From positions 16,425,802 through 16,489,801 of the forward strand of contig OU452223.1 in the NCBI GenBank assembly GCA_911728455.2: DNA of 64,000 bases, given 5' to 3'. Source of the stretch: Marthasterias glacialis. Taxonomy: Eukaryota > Echinodermata > Asteroidea > Forcipulatida > Asteriidae. Position 1 is the stretch's first letter; every line of letters starts with the position of its first letter. Of this stretch, positions 44,400-57,790 are shown in pieces. A program made the translations under genes and the position numbers. Below the pieces are notes generated by a model. It was not told the DNA's origin, did not search any database, and saw only the letters and a list, made by a program, of their open reading frames with translations.

Positions 44400-47340
44400 T
44401 AATGATTTGTCAAATTGTTCCCAAGCTGATTTTGTGCGCTCTGTTAAATTTTCCCGAGGTTCATGCTGTCCCGTCCCTCAAAAACTTGAAACCTAGTGAT
44501 TCTAAGTAATCAAATTTTTCCCAAGTCAATATTGTGCTGTCTCTTAAATATTCTCGAAGTAAATCTTTTCCTGTCCCTCAAAATCTTGCCAAGCTAGATA
44601 TTTTACCACTATCAGAATTTTTCCCAAGTTGATGTTGTGTTGTCTCTAAATTAGCCAACCTAATGATTTTTCAAAACTCAAAACCGATGTTGTTCTGTCT
44701 CTTAAAAGTTTTTGAAGTACACGTTGTTCAGTTCCTAAAACGTCTGCTAAGTGCTAACCTAACAATTTTTCAAAACTTAAATTTTTCTCAAACTGATATA
44801 GTGCCGTCTCTTAAATTTTCTTTAGAGCCATGTTGTCCGGTCCTTCAGAAACTTGCCAACCTTATGATTGTTCCCAAGTCGCTGTTGTGCTGTCTCTTAC
44901 ATTTTTTTTGAACTATATGTTGTCCTTTCCTTCAGAAACTTGCCAATTTTGCAACACTGAAATTGTTCCCAAGCTGATATCATGAAGTCTTTTAAAATTT
45001 TCTCTGAGCTCATGTTGTCCAAATACCACAAATTTTTCAACTCTAAGTTCCCAAGCTGATGTTGTGCCCTCTTTTGGAAATCCAATTTTTTTTCCCAAGG
45101 CTTATTTATTCCATCCATTAAACACTTGACAGCTTTATGATTTTTTTTATTTTTCAAACTGTTCCCAAGCCGATGTTGTTCCTTTCTTAATTTTTCTTCA
45201 GGCTCATGTTGTCAAGTCCCTTAGGAACTTGCCATCCTTTTGATTTTTCAACACTCAATTCATTACGAAGCCGATATTGTGCCTGTCTCTTAAATTTCCC
45301 GGAGGCCTATGTTGTCCAGTCCCTCAAAAGCTTGCCAGCCTATGATGTTCAACATTGAAATTGTTCTCGAGCTGATGTTGTGCCGTCTCTTAAATTTTCT
45401 TGAGGTTTTAGAGGCTTGTGTTGACCTGTCCTTCAAAAATATGCCAACCTTATGATTTTTTATCACTTTAAGTGTTCCAAAGCCATCTCTGAAATTTTCC
45501 AGAGGCTCATGTTGTCTAGTCTCTCAAAAGCTTGCCAACCTTATGATATTTTAACACCCTAACCGTTTTCAAACCGATGTTGCTCTGTCTTATAAATTTT
45601 CCCAAAGTACATGTTGTCCAGTCCCTCAGAAACTTGCCATCCTAATGATTTTTCAACTCTCAAATTGTTTTCAAGCTGATGTTGTGCCATCTTTTAATTT
45701 TTTCCCCCAAGGCTCACATTGTACAGTCTTTCAAAAGCTTGCCAAACAAACAGATTTTTCACAAGCCAATGTTGTTCTGTCTATCAAAATTTGTTGTGAC
45801 TGATGTTGTCGAGTCCCTCAAAAATTGTCCAACCTAATATTTGTTGACTTTCAAATTTTTACCCTGCTGATGTTAACTCTTCAGGCTTGTGTTGTCCAGT
45901 CCTTTAATACTTGCCAGTCTCATGATTTTCCAATGGTGAAAACGTTCCCAAGCTGTTGTCATGCCATCTGTTAAATTTGTCCAAGTTACGTATTGTCCAG
46001 TGCCTCCAAATCTTGCCAATCTTGTTTTTCAAATTTTGAAACTGATTTAAAGCTGATGTTGTATCGTTTCTCAAAATGTTTACGAGGCTTGTGTTGTCCA
46101 ATTCCTAAAAAGTTGGCATCCTAATGAGTGAAAAACTTGTTAACCTTATAATGTTTTGGACTTTCAAATTTATACCAAGACAATGTTGTGTAGTATGGTC
46201 TCTTAAATTCTCTGCAGGCTTGTGTTGTCCAGTCTTTCAGAACTTGCGAACTTAATGATCTTTCAAAGGTGAAAATGTTCCCAAGCTGATGCCATGTTTT
46301 AAATCTTCCCAAATTACATATTGTCCAGTTCCTCATAAACTTACCATTCTATTGTTTTTTCCAATTCTCAAATTGTTCCCGAGCTGATTTTGTGCCATTT
46401 CTTACAAATTTTCCAGAGGCTCATGTTGTCCGATCTCTCAAAAACTTGACTGCCTAATCAATAGTTTCTCAAATCTAATTTTTCCCCAGGCCAATAATGT
46501 GTTGTCTCTTTATTTTTCTTCAGGCTTATGATGTCCAGTCCTTCAGAAACTTGCCAAGCATTTGATTTTTCAACTCTCAAAATTTTCCTAAGCCGCTGTT
46601 GTGCACTCTCTTAAATTTTGATGTCCATGATGTCATGATGTCATGATGTCCAGTCCATTGAAACTTGCCAATGTAATGATTTTACCATTTCTCAAATTGT
46701 TCCCGAGGCTCATGTTGTCCAATCCCTCAAAAACTTGGCAACCTAATGATCTCTCAAATGTACATTTTTTCCCAAGCCGATGTTGTGCCATCTCTTAAAT
46801 TTTCTTTGGGCTCATGTTGTCCAGAAACTTTCCAACCTTATGATCTTTCAATACTCAAACTGTTCCCAAGCTGATGTTGGTCAGTCTTTTAAATTTTCCA
46901 GAGTACATATTGTCCAGTGCCTCATAAACTTGCCAATCTGTTGTTTTTCCAAGTCTCAAATTATTCCAAAGTTGATTTTGTAAAAGTTTTCCTTGGGCTC
47001 ATGCCTTCCGATCCCTGAAAAACTTGACAACCTAATGAATGATTTCTCAAATTTTTTAAAGGCTCATGTTATGCAATCTCTCAGAAACTTGCCAACCTAA
47101 TAATTTGTCGCTAAAATTTTCTCAAGGCTTGTGATGTCCAGTCCTTCAGAAATTTGTAAATCTTTTGATTTTTCTTTGCTCAAGTTGCTCCCTAGCCTCT
47201 CTTGTGCCACCTTTGATTTTGCCAAATTACCTGTTGTCCAGAAACTTGCCAACGTACAGATTTTCAAACACTCATATTGCTCACAAGCTGAAGTTTTGCC
47301 ATCTCTTAAATTTTCTTCAGGCTCATGTTGTCCAGTCATT
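44400..47340 (+). repeat. Higher-order block X, copy 2
   Basis: Second copy of the block at 34375-37370, offset about 9.85-10.05 kb. A small local expansion of 'catgatgt' units occurs at 46623-46650. Confidence 0.75.
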
Positions 47341-48279
47341 CAAAAAAACTTGCCAACCTAATGAATCCTGAGCTGATGTTGTGCCATCTATTAAATTTTC
47401 CAGAGGCTCATGTTTTCTAGACTTTCAAAACTTGCCAGTCTAATGATTTTTCAACACTCAAATTGTTTCCAAGCTCATGTTGTGTTGTCTTTCAAATGTT
47501 CCAAAAGAACATGTTGTCCGGTCATTCAAAAACTTGCAAATCTAATGATTTTACAATTTTCAGTTTGTTTCCAACTCGAAGTTGATCTCTTTCTCTCAAA
47601 CTTTGTCAAAACAACTGTTGTCTCGGCCTTTCAAAACGTGCCAAGTGAAGAACTTAAGTTGTTCACAAGCCGATGTTTGTGAAGCATCTCAACACTTGAA
47701 GGCTCATGTTGTCAGTCTCTTAGACAGTTGCCAACCTTTTGATTTTTCAACACTCTAATCTTTCCCAAGCTGATGTTGTGCCGTCTCATGCCAGAGTCCC
47801 ATGTCGTTACAGTCCATAGAAAATTGCAAATTTAATGAATTTTCAACTCTGAAATTGTCCCCAACCTGATGTTGTACGGTCTCTTATATTTTCCCAAAGT
47901 GCAAGTTGTCCAATCCGACCTAATGATTTTTCCACGGCCAAAGTCCTCCCAAGCTGATTCTGTACCTTCTTTTAAACTTTCCCAGAGTACATGTTGTCCG
48001 GATTTTTCAACAATTGAATTGTTACCAAGCCAATGTTGTTCCATCTGTCAAGCTTTCCCAAAGCTCATGTCTCGTCCTTCCAAAAAATGCCATCTTTATG
48101 TTTTGTCAATTCTTTAGATTGTTTCCAAGCTGATGTACTGCTTTCTCTTAAATTTTCACAGAGCACATATTGTCCAGTCCCTCAATTGATTACGATTGAT
48201 CATTTACAATTCCTGGCCATTTTCAGAAATAATGTCTTGTTTTGATGAAATGTTTACCACAATCTAATTTTGTTTGCAG

Positions 48280-48411
48280 ATTATTCACTGTTTTAAAGAG
48301 CAGTCTCCATCATGGACAAGAGTCTCCCTCCTTCATCAGCAGATGCTTTTATAAAGGTCAACTTAGATTGTCATGTTTGGGATGGCTCTGCATTACTTCT
48401 CTGTGTCCGAG
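48280..48411 (+). other. E1 exon-like cassette, copy 6
   Basis: 132 bp, acceptor TTTTGTTTGCAG, donor CCGAG|GTAAGT. An internal ATG in good context (ATCATGG) opens MDKSLPPSSADAFIKVNLDC, then HVWDGSALLLCVR, to the donor and beyond. Phase-1 reading stops early (SLF then TAA). Confidence 0.55.
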
Positions 48412-48650
48412 GTAAGTTTAAAGAGATATTTCTTGTCAGCATTGAAACCCTAGATTTAACATGTTATCATTTTGGCCACAGCAATCATCTACACATGCCA
48501 AAGATTGTATAGGAGTACTTCACTTTGGGTGTGCCCGTAGCTATTGCTTTTGGCAACAACTTTGTATAGTTGTAAAATATGAAACTGTAATGTTTTTTAT
48601 GCTGTCAAAAGTACATTTATTTTGGATATTGTTTTGGGGTTTGTAAAACT
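48412..48650 (+). other. Conserved E1 tail (intron side)
   Basis: After the donor the same sequence follows many E1 copies: 'tttaaagagatatttcttgt', 'ctagatttaacatgttatca', 'ttttggccacagcaatcatc', 'tgccaaagattgtat', 'ttcactttgggtgtgcccgt'. It is as well conserved as the exon. The 51-bp minisatellite at 60307 grew from the end of this tail. Confidence 0.55.
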
Positions 48651-50301
48651 CCACAGGCCGATGCCCGACTGTCTGTAATAACAAGTCTGTCCAAGGATTC
48701 AAGAGCACAAATTAGAAATATGTTCGAGTGATTCATGAAGCCATGTTTGAATTGTTTTTGTGTCATCCAGTCTCTTAAAACTTGCCAACCCTAATGATTT
48801 TTCAACGGTGAAAATTTTCCCAACTGATGTCATGCTGTCTTCAATTTTTTCCAAAGAACAGTTGTCTCAAAAACTTGCCAATCGATTGTTTTTTCAACTC
48901 TCATATCATTCCTGAGTTGATGTCATAGCGTCTCTTAAATTTCCGAGGTTCACGTTGTTCAATCCCTCCAAACTGCTGACAACATAATGTTTTCTAAAAT
49001 CCAAACTTTTCCCAAGTCAAATTTTCTTGAGGCTCATGTTCTCCAGTCCCTCAAACGTGATTTTGCAACTTTCAAATTGTTCCCAAGCTGATGTTGTCCC
49101 TTCTCTTAAATTTTGTGCCATGTCCTAAATGTTATTGATGCTCATTTTGTCCAGTCTCTCAAAAACTTACCAACCTTATGTTTTTTAAAAACTCAAATTT
49201 GTCCCTAATCCAATGTTGTGCTGTCTCTATATTTTAATGAGTATCATGTCGTACAGTTCCTCAAGCATGCCAACCTAATGATGTATCAATTCTCAATTCG
49301 TTCCCAAGCCACTTTTTTTTGTCCATCATTTTATCCAGTGTCTCAAAAACTTGCCATCCTTATGTTTTCTTCAACTATTTTAAGTTGATCCCAAGCTGAT
49401 TTTGTGCTTTCTCTTAACTTTGCAGCAACACAAACACTTTCAGGCTCATGTTGTCAAGTCCTCTAGAAAGTTGCAAATCTTTAGATTTTTCAACACTCAA
49501 ATTGTACCCAAGCAGATGTTGACCTGTTAATATTCTCTACTCCCTCAAAACTTGGCAACCTAATGGTTTTTGGACTCTCAGATTTTTCCCAAGCCGATCT
49601 TGTGCCATCTCCTTAAATTTCCTGAGTCTCATGTCACACAGTCTCTCAAAACTTGCTTACCTAATGATTCCAAAGCTGATATTGTGCCATCTTTTAAAAT
49701 TTACCCAGCCATAGGTTGTTCAGACCCTCAAAAACTTGCCAACCTAATTTTTTTTCCTAAGCAGATGTTTTGTTGTATCTTAATTTTTACCGAGGCTCAC
49801 GTTGTCCATTCCATGTGTGTTTTTTTTTTATTTTTGCCAAAGAACATGTTGTCCAGTCCCTCAGAAACCTGCAAACTTAATGACTTTACAGTTGTCAAAT
49901 ATCTTCCAACCCGATGCTGTTCTGTCTCTCAACAATTGTTGTGCAGTGGTGTTCCCAAACTGATCTTGTGCTGTCTCTGAAATTTTCTTTACGGTCATGT
50001 TGTCCAGTCTTTAATAAAATTGACAACCTCACGATTTGTCCAAACTGAAATTGTTCCCAAGCTGATGTTGTGCTTGGTCAATCATGTTGACTTTTCCCCT
50101 CAGAAAGTTGCCATTCCAATGATTTTCCAACTGTCAGGATATTCCCGAGCTGATGTTGTGCCATCTCTTAAATATTTCTGAGGTTAATATTGTCTAATTC
50201 CTCAAAAATCGATTTATCAATTACAATTGATTATTTACGATACCTGGCCTTTTACAGAAACGATGTGTTATATGATTTTGTGTTTCTTATTTTGTTTGCA
50301 G

Positions 50302-50430
50302 ATTATTCACTGATTTAAAGAGCAGTCTCCATCATGGAAAGACCCTCCCTCCTTCATCAGCAGATGCTTTTATCAAGGTCAATTTGGATGTCATATTTGG
50401 GATGGCTACGCATCACTTCTCGATGTCAAG
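50302..50430 (+). other. E1 exon-like cassette, copy 7
   Basis: 129 bp, acceptor TTTTGTTTGCAG, weaker donor CAAG|GTTTGT. Small deletions shift the ATG frame (MERPSLLHQQMLLSRSIW). Confidence 0.5.
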
Positions 50431-51753
50431 GTTTGTTTAAAGAGCCATTTCTTGTCAGCATTGAACCCCTAGATTTAACATGTTGTCATTTTGGCCACAG
50501 CGAATACCATCTACGTATACCAAAGATTGTATGTGACTGTTACACTTTTGGTGTGCCCATAGGTAATGCTTTTGGTTGGCAACAACTTTGTATAGTTGTA
50601 AAATTTGAAACTATTGTTTTTAATCAGTCCAAAGTAGATTTATTTTGAAAACTGTTATTGGATTCGTAGAACTCTTCAGGCCAATGCCAGATGGTCTCTT
50701 GTAACAAGTCTGTCCAGTTGCTAAAAAAAATTGCCATCCTTCTGTTAAAAATTATTCCCAAACTGATGTTGTGCTGCCTCTTAAGTTTGCAGAACCTTAA
50801 ACACTTTCAGGCGCATGTTGTCAAGTCCTTTAGAAAGTTCCTGACCCTTTGATTTTTCAACACTCAAATTGTTCCAAAGTTGATGTTGTGGGCTCATAAA
50901 ATTTTTCCCAAAGTACGTGTTGTCCAACCCTTCAGAAACCTTCCAACCTAATGGTTTTTCCACAGCCAAAATCGTCCTCAGCTGATTTTGATCCGTCTCT
51001 TAAACTTTCCCCAAGTACACATTGTCTTGTCTCTCAAAAACTTTCCAACCTAATGATTTGTCAACAATTGGCAATTTAACAATTCTGTTAAATTGTCTTC
51101 AAGCTCATGTTGTCCAGTCATTTGTTCCCTAGCTGATGTTGTGCTGTTTCTGGAATGTGCAGCACCTCAAACACTCCAGGCTCATGTTGTCAAGTCTCCT
51201 TGAAAGTTGACAACCTTTTGATTTGTTGACATTCAAATGTTCCCAAGTGGATGCTTTGCCGTCTCTGAGATATTTTTTAACTCTTTAAATTGTTTCAAAG
51301 TGGATATTGTTCTGTCTCTTGAATTTGTAGCACCTCAAACACTTTCAGGCTCATGTCAGGCTCAAGTCCCTTAGAATGTTGCCAACCTTTTGATTTTTCA
51401 ACAATCGATTTGTTCAGAAGTGGTCGTCTTCCGGAGTCTTAAGTTTTACCCAGCTGTATGTTGTTCAAACCCTCAAATACCCTCATTTTTACACGTGAGT
51501 TCTGTTTTATATTTCTCCAAAGAACATGTTGTCCAGTCCTCAAAAACCTGGCAACTTCTTACACTGATGTTGTTCACGAGGCAACATTGTGCCGTCTTTA
51601 CAATATTTCTTGGGTTTATGTTGTCCAATCCTTCACAAACTTGCTAACTTTATGATTCTTTATGATTCCTAAATTTGTGCTTATCGATTACCATTGATTA
51701 TTGACAATTTGTGGCCATTTTTAGAAATACAGTGTATCTTATTTTGTTTGCAG

Positions 51754-51775
51754 ATTATTGACTGATTTGAAGAAA
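51754..51775 (+). other. E1 cassette, 5' end only
   Basis: Acceptor 'attttgtttgcag' and about 22 bases of E1, then satellite resumes ('tttcaggctcatgttgtcaa'). Confidence 0.45.
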
Positions 51776-52513
51776 TTTTTCAGGCTCATGTTGTCAAGTC
51801 TTGTAGAAACCTGCCAACCTTTTGATTTTTCAACACTCAAATTGTTTCCAAGCTGATGCTAAAGTCTCCCAAAAGTTATTTTTGTCCAGTGCCTTAAAAA
51901 ACTTGACAATCTATTGTTTTTTCAACTCTTTAATTGTTTCCGAGCTGATGTACTCTCTCATGTTGTCCAATCCCTCGAAAAATTGACAAACTAATGATTC
52001 CTAAAATCTAAACTTTTTTCCAAGCTGTGTTGTCTCTAAAAGTTCCTTGAGGCTCATGTTCTGCAGTCCCTCAGCAAGTTGCCAATCAATTTGAGTGTAA
52101 CACTCAAATTGTTCCCAAGTCGATCTTCTCACGTCTCTTAAATTTTGCCAATCCACATGCTGTCCAGTCCCTTAAAACTTGCCAACTGAATGACTTTTCC
52201 AATTCTTAAATTATTAGTGGGGGGGGGAATCTTCTGAGGCTCATGTTGTCCGATCCCTCAAAAACTTGACAACCTAATGATTTCTGAAATCTAAATTTCT
52301 TTCCAAGCCAATGTTCTCAATATCATGCTGTGTTTTCTTTTAATTTTTCCCAAAAAACAAGTTATCCAGTCCCTCAAAAACCTGCAAACCTAATTGTTTC
52401 CTAATTGTTTTACAATTCTCAGATTACAATTTGATACTTTATAATTCTTTGCTGTTTTCAGAAATGATGATTTGTCAAAATGTTTAATACAATGTGTCTT
52501 ATTCTGTTTGCAG

Positions 52514-52641
52514 ATTATTCACTGATTGAAAAGTAGTATCTATCATGGACAAGAACATCGTTCAACAGCAGATGCTTTTATCAAGGTCAACTTGGAATGT
52601 CATGTTTGGGATGGCTGTGGATCACTCCCTGATTGTCTGAG
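52514..52641 (+). other. E1 exon-like cassette, copy 8
   Basis: 128 bp, acceptor TTCTGTTTGCAG, donor CTGAG|GTATGA. Near-identical to the copy at 32476, sharing its TAG in the phase-1 frame. Confidence 0.5.
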
Positions 52642-53400
52642 GTATGATTTTTCAACACTCAAGCTGTTCTTAATCCGATGTTGCTCAGTCTTATAAATTT
52701 TCCCCCAAAACATGTTTCCAAGCTGATGTTGTGCCTTCTCTTAAATTTTTCCCGGTTACACCTATTAGATTTTCCCAAGTCGATATTGTGTTGTCTCTTA
52801 AATTTCCTTGCGGCTCATGTCGTCCAGTCCTTCAAAAACTTGCCAACCTTCTAATTCCAACACTCAAATTGTTCTCAAGTTGATGTTATGTTGTCTCCAG
52901 GCATGATATTCTTTCTACTTTAGTCTGATTTCTGATTTGTTTTGTCCTAAAAACTGTAATTGAATAGCCTGAAAAGTCTATTATTGTCTACCATATGTTC
53001 ATGTGTAGACCAGCCCTTATACTCAATAAACATTGAGCTACTTTTTTTCCACGGGCCAAATATGATGCCTCTGTCTACATAATTTTCTCAAGGTCATGTT
53101 GTTCAGTCCCCTATTTTCATCTCCAGATTGTTCCCTTGTATATGTCAGGCCATCTCTTAAGTTTTCTCTTAAGGTCATGTTGTGCAATCCCTCAGAGACC
53201 TGCAAACCTAATAATTGTCTAACCCTGAAATTTTTTCCGAGCTGATGGTGTGCTGCCACATATATTTTCTATGGGCTCATGTTATCCATTCCCTTAAAAA
53301 CTTGGCAATCTAATGGTTTTTGTAACTTTCAAATTGTTCCCAAGCTGACTCTGAACTTTTTTCTTCATCACACATTACACTTTGTTTGTTCCTTTGTTAG

Positions 53401-53658
53401 ATAAGAAACATTGACCTGCTTCAAGAAGACAATATTGACCAGTTGCGGATCCAGGAAGGTGTGGAAAAGGTGGCCCCGTCTCTCCAAAACCCCAGAAAAA
53501 ATTAATCCAACACCTTTATGTTTGTTGGTTGTCTGCATCAATGATCACCAAGCCCCCTGGCAAATGACTCTCAGTGCCCCATGGTCATGACTCTTCAAGG
53601 AACATCCTACAGGGTTGCAGAACTCATAAGCTTCAAGTTCTCTTGATTACCAGAATAG
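53401..53658 (+). pseudogene. E2 cassette, long form, copy at 53 kb
   Basis: Acceptor CCTTTGTTAG; donor ATAG|GTATGT. Phase 0 reads IRNIDLLQEDNIDQLRIQEG, then VEKVAPSLQNPRKN and TAA. Duplicate of the copy at 33220. Confidence 0.45.
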
Positions 53659-54694
53659 GTATGTAAAAATACTTCATCATATAGACGTGACTCATTACCT
53701 CCCAGGTCACTAAGTTTCTTCCCAAGCTGATGTTTTGCCATCTCTTAATTTCTCCTGTGGCTCATGTTGTTCATTCTCTTAAAATTTTTTCCATCCTAAT
53801 GATTTAGCAACTAGCAAATTATTCCTAAGCTGATGTTGTGCCTTCTCGTAAAATTTCCCAAAGCACATCTTGTCCAGTCCTTCAAAAACATGCCAATCTA
53901 ATGTTTTTTCAACTAAAATTGTTCCTGATCTTTTATATGCCGTCTGCTAAATGTTGTTTATGCTCACACTGTCCAATCCCTCAAAAGCTTATCACCCGTA
54001 TGTTTTTTTCAAAACTCAAATTGTTCCCAAGCTGATGTTGTGCCGTCTCTTCATTTTTCGTATTGCTCATTTTATTCAGTCCCTCAAAAAATAGCCAACC
54101 TACAGTTGTAATGTTTTTTTCAAGTTGTTACTAAGCCAAAGTTATGCCTTCTCTGAAAGTTTCAAAGGTTGTCCAGTCCCTTAAAAACTTGCCAAACTAA
54201 TGATCTGTCAACATTCAAATTGTTTCCAAGCTGATTTTGTGCGCTCTGTTAAATTTTCCTGCGGTTCATATTGTCCCGTCCCTCAAAAACTTGAAACCTT
54301 GTGATTCTAAATAATCAAATTTTTCCCAGGTCAATATCATGCTGTCTCTTAAATATTCTCGACGTAAATCTTTTCCAGTCTCTCTCAAAACCTTGCCAAG
54401 CTAGATATTTTACCACTGTCAGAATTTTTCCCAAGTTGATGTTGTGTTGTCTCTAAATTAGTCAACCTAATGATTTTTCAAGACTCAAAACCGATGTTGT
54501 CCTGTCTCTTAAAAGTTTTTGAAGTACACGTTGTTCAGTTCCAAAAAAGTCTGCTAAGTGCTAACCTAACAATTTTTCAAAACTTAAATTTTTCTCAAAC
54601 TGATTTAGTGCCGTCTCTTAAATTTCCTTAAGAGTCATGTTGTCCAGTCTTTCAGAAACTTGCCAACCTCATGATTTTATAACACTCAAGCTGT

Positions 54695-54927
54695 TAAGTA
54701 GAAACTATAATTAAATAGTAAACTTGCAGGTACAACCATGTGGTTAAACCTCTTTTGAGAGGAGTGGTCTCGATATTTCAAACAGTGTGCTCGGTTCGTC
54801 TTCAGGAGCACACTGTTTGAAATGTCGAGACCACTCCGGCTCTTTTCAGAGCCAACACTCCTCTCAAAAGAGGTTTAACCACATGGTTGTACCCGCAAGT
54901 TTACTATTTAATTATAGTTTCTACTTA
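54695..54927. mobile_element. Palindromic MITE-like element
   Basis: The two arms pair over about 70 bp: TAAGTAGAAACTATAATTAA on the left and its reverse complement at the right end (54908-54927), continuing through 'caaccatgtggttaaacctc'. A second, inner hairpin pairs 'gtggtctcgatatttcaaac' with 'gtttgaaatgtcgagaccac'. The element interrupts block X. No coding potential. Confidence 0.85.
54838..54853 (+). promoter_or_regulatory. Histone-type 3' stem-loop match
   Basis: GGCTCTTTTCAGAGCC is a perfect 6-bp stem with a TTTC-type 4-base loop, identical to the metazoan replication-dependent histone mRNA stem-loop, followed by AACAC. It sits in one arm of the palindromic element. No histone ORF is nearby, so it is either a relic of a captured histone 3' end or a chance/convergent hairpin. 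Confidence 0.5.
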
Positions 54928-57387
54928 TTCTCTACAACATGCAAAGCTTCAAACATCACTTACTCAAGCTGTTGTCCTTTCCTTCAGAAACTTGCCAATT
55001 TTGTAATACTGAACTTGTTCTCAAGCTGATATCATGAAGTCTTTAAAAATGTTTAGAAGCTCATGTTCTCCAATTACCATGAATTTTCCCAAGCTGATGT
55101 TGTGCCCTCTCTTGGAAAGCCAAAATTTTTCCCAAGGCTTATTTGTTCCATCCATTAAACACTTGACAGCTTTTTGATTTTTCAACTTTCAAACTGTTCC
55201 CAAGCCGATGTTGTTCCTTCTCTTAATTTTTCTTCAGGCTCATGTTGTCAAGTCCCTTAGGAACTTGCCATCCTTTTGATTTTTCAACACTCAAATCCTT
55301 ACAGAGCGGATGTTGTGCTGTCTCTTAAATTTCCCCGAGGCCTGTGTTGTTCAGTCCCTCAAAAGCTTGCCAGCCTAATGATGTTCAACATTCAAATTGT
55401 TCTCGAGCTGATGTTGTGCCGTCTCTTAAATTTTCTCGAGGTTCATGTTGTCCAGTTCATCAAAAATTGCCACCCTTATGATTTTTTATTGTTCAAATTG
55501 GTCCCAAGCCAATGTTGTGCCTTCACATGAAATTGTATGGAGCTGATGTTGTGCCGTCTCTGAAATTTTGGAGGCTTATGTTGACCAGTTCTTATAAAAA
55601 TATACCAACCTTATGATTTTTTTATCACTGGATGTGTTCCCAAGCCATCTCTTAAATTTTCCAGAGGCTTGTCTAGTCCGTAAAAAGCTTGCCAACTTTA
55701 TGATTTTTCAACACTCTAATCGTTCCCAAATGGATGTTGCTCAGTCTTTTAAATTTTTCCAAAATACATATTGTCCAGTGCCTCATAAACTTGCCAATCT
55801 ATTGTTTTTCAAAGTCTCAAATTATTCCCAAGTTGATTTTGTGCCATCTCTTGAAGTTTTCCTGGGGCTCATGTTTTTGGATGCCTCAAAAACTTGACAA
55901 CCTAATTAATGATTTTTTAAATTTCCTAAAGGCTCATGCAATTTCTCAGAGGCTTAGGATGTCCAGTCCTTCAGAAATTTGCCAATTTTTTGAGTTAGAC
56001 ACCCAAGTTGCTCCCTAGCCCCTGTCGTGCCACCTCTAATTTTGCCAAATTAGCTGTAGTCAAGTCCATTGAAACTTGCCAATGTACAGATTTTTAAACA
56101 CTCATATTGCTCACAAGCTGAAGTTTTGCCATCTCTTAAACTTTCTTCAGGCTCATGTTGTCCAGTCATTCAAAAACGTATTGCCCAGTGCCTCAAAATC
56201 TTGCCAATCTGTTGTTTGTCGCATTCTGGAATTGATCCCGAGCTCATGTTGCGCAATCTCGTAAAGTTTTCACAAGGCTCATGCTGTGCAGTCCCTCCAA
56301 AAGTTGACACCCTAATGACCTCTTAAATCTACATTTTTTTCCAAAGCCGATTTTGCGTTGTCTCTTAAATTTTCTTCAGGCTCATGTTGTCCGATTGTTC
56401 AGAAACTTGCCAACAATATGATCTTTTAATACTCAAACTGTTCCCAAGCCAATGTTGGTTAGTCTTTTAAATTTTCACAATATAAATATTGTCCAGTCCC
56501 CCATCAACGTGTCAATCTATTGTGTTTCCATGTCTCAAATTATTCCCAAGTTGATTTTTTGTCGTCTCTAAGAAATTTTCCCATGGCTCATGTTCTCCGA
56601 TCCCTCAAAAACTTGACAACCTAATAAATAGTATCTCAAATTTTGTCCTAAGTCAGTGTTGTGCTGCCTCTTAAATTTTATCAAAGTTCTTCAAAACTTG
56701 TTAACCTAATGATTCTTCACTTCTTCCCAAGCTGATGTTTTACTATATGTTGTTCAGACCCTCAAAATAAAAGACTTGTCAAGCTCATGATTTTTCAACA
56801 CTCAAATTGTTCCCAAGCCTCTGTTGTGCTGTCTCTTAATTTGTTGTCAGGCTCATGTTGTCCAGTCCTTCAAAAACTTGCAAACCTAATGTTTTTTTGA
56901 CACTCAAATTGTTTCCGAGCTGATGTTGTGTCATCTATTAAATTTTTTGGAGGCTCATGTTTTCCATTGCCTCAAAACTTGTCAGCCTAATGATTTTTCA
57001 ACACTCCAATCGTTCCAAGCTGATGTTGTGTTGTGTTTCAAATTTTCCTAAAGAACTTGTTGTGTTGTCCAGTTCTTGAAAAAACTTGCAAATCTAATGA
57101 TTTCACAATTCTCAGATTGTATCCAGCACGATGTTGTTCTGTCTTTTAAATTTTGTCTAAAGAATTGTTGTCTAGTCCTTCCAAAACGTGCCAACTTTCT
57201 AATTTTGTCTACACTTACAAATGTAAGTTGTTCCCAAGCCGATGTTGTGCCGTCTTTTGAAAATCCCAAAGCTCATGTTGTACTGTCCTGTATATTTATT
57301 ACAACTTGATGCTTTAGAATTCTTGCCTATTTTCAGAAATGATGATTTGACGAAATGTTAATACAGTGCATCTTATTTTGTTTGCAG

Positions 57388-57515
57388 ATTTTTCACTGAT
57401 TGAAGAGCAGTATCCATCATGGACAAGAGCCTCCTTCATCAGTAGATGCTTTTATCAAGGTCAGCTTGGAATGTCATGTTTGTGACGGTTATGTATCACT
57501 CCCTCCGTGTCCGAG
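57388..57515 (+). other. E1 exon-like cassette, copy 9
   Basis: 128 bp, acceptor TTTTGTTTGCAG, donor CCGAG|GTATGT. A 4-bp deletion shifts the ATG frame to MDKSLLHQ and stop. Confidence 0.5.
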
Positions 57516-57790
57516 GTATGTTTTTTCAACACTCAAACTGTTCTCCAGCTGATGCTGCTTAGTCTTTTAAATTTTGGTTGCACATGTTGTCCAGTCCTTT
57601 GTAAACTTGCCATCCTTTCAATTTTGTCAACTGTCAAGTTATTCTCGAGCTGACGTTGTGTCTTTTAAACGTTCCTAAAGGCTCATGTTGTCCAGTCACT
57701 TAAAGGCTGACACCCTATCAGCTTTGGAAAAAAATGTAGATTTGAGGAGTCATTAAATGTAACTTTTAAACATTGGCTTGTTTCTAGTAT

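Larger units (their letters stand above)
47930..48790 (+). repeat. Higher-order block Z, copy 1
   Basis: Recurs at about 58840-59690 (offset about 10.9 kb), including 'ttttccacggccaaa', the E1 unit and its long tail to 'catccagtctcttaaaact'. Confidence 0.7.
52010..53900 (+). repeat. Higher-order block Y, copy 2 (with empty site)
   Basis: Duplicate of 31200-33720 without the 782-bp transposon; the junction at 52416/52417 is uninterrupted. Confidence 0.75.
54180..56200 (+). repeat. Higher-order block X, copy 3 (partial)
   Basis: Third copy of the 34375 block, interrupted by the palindromic element at 54695 and missing some monomers. Confidence 0.65.
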
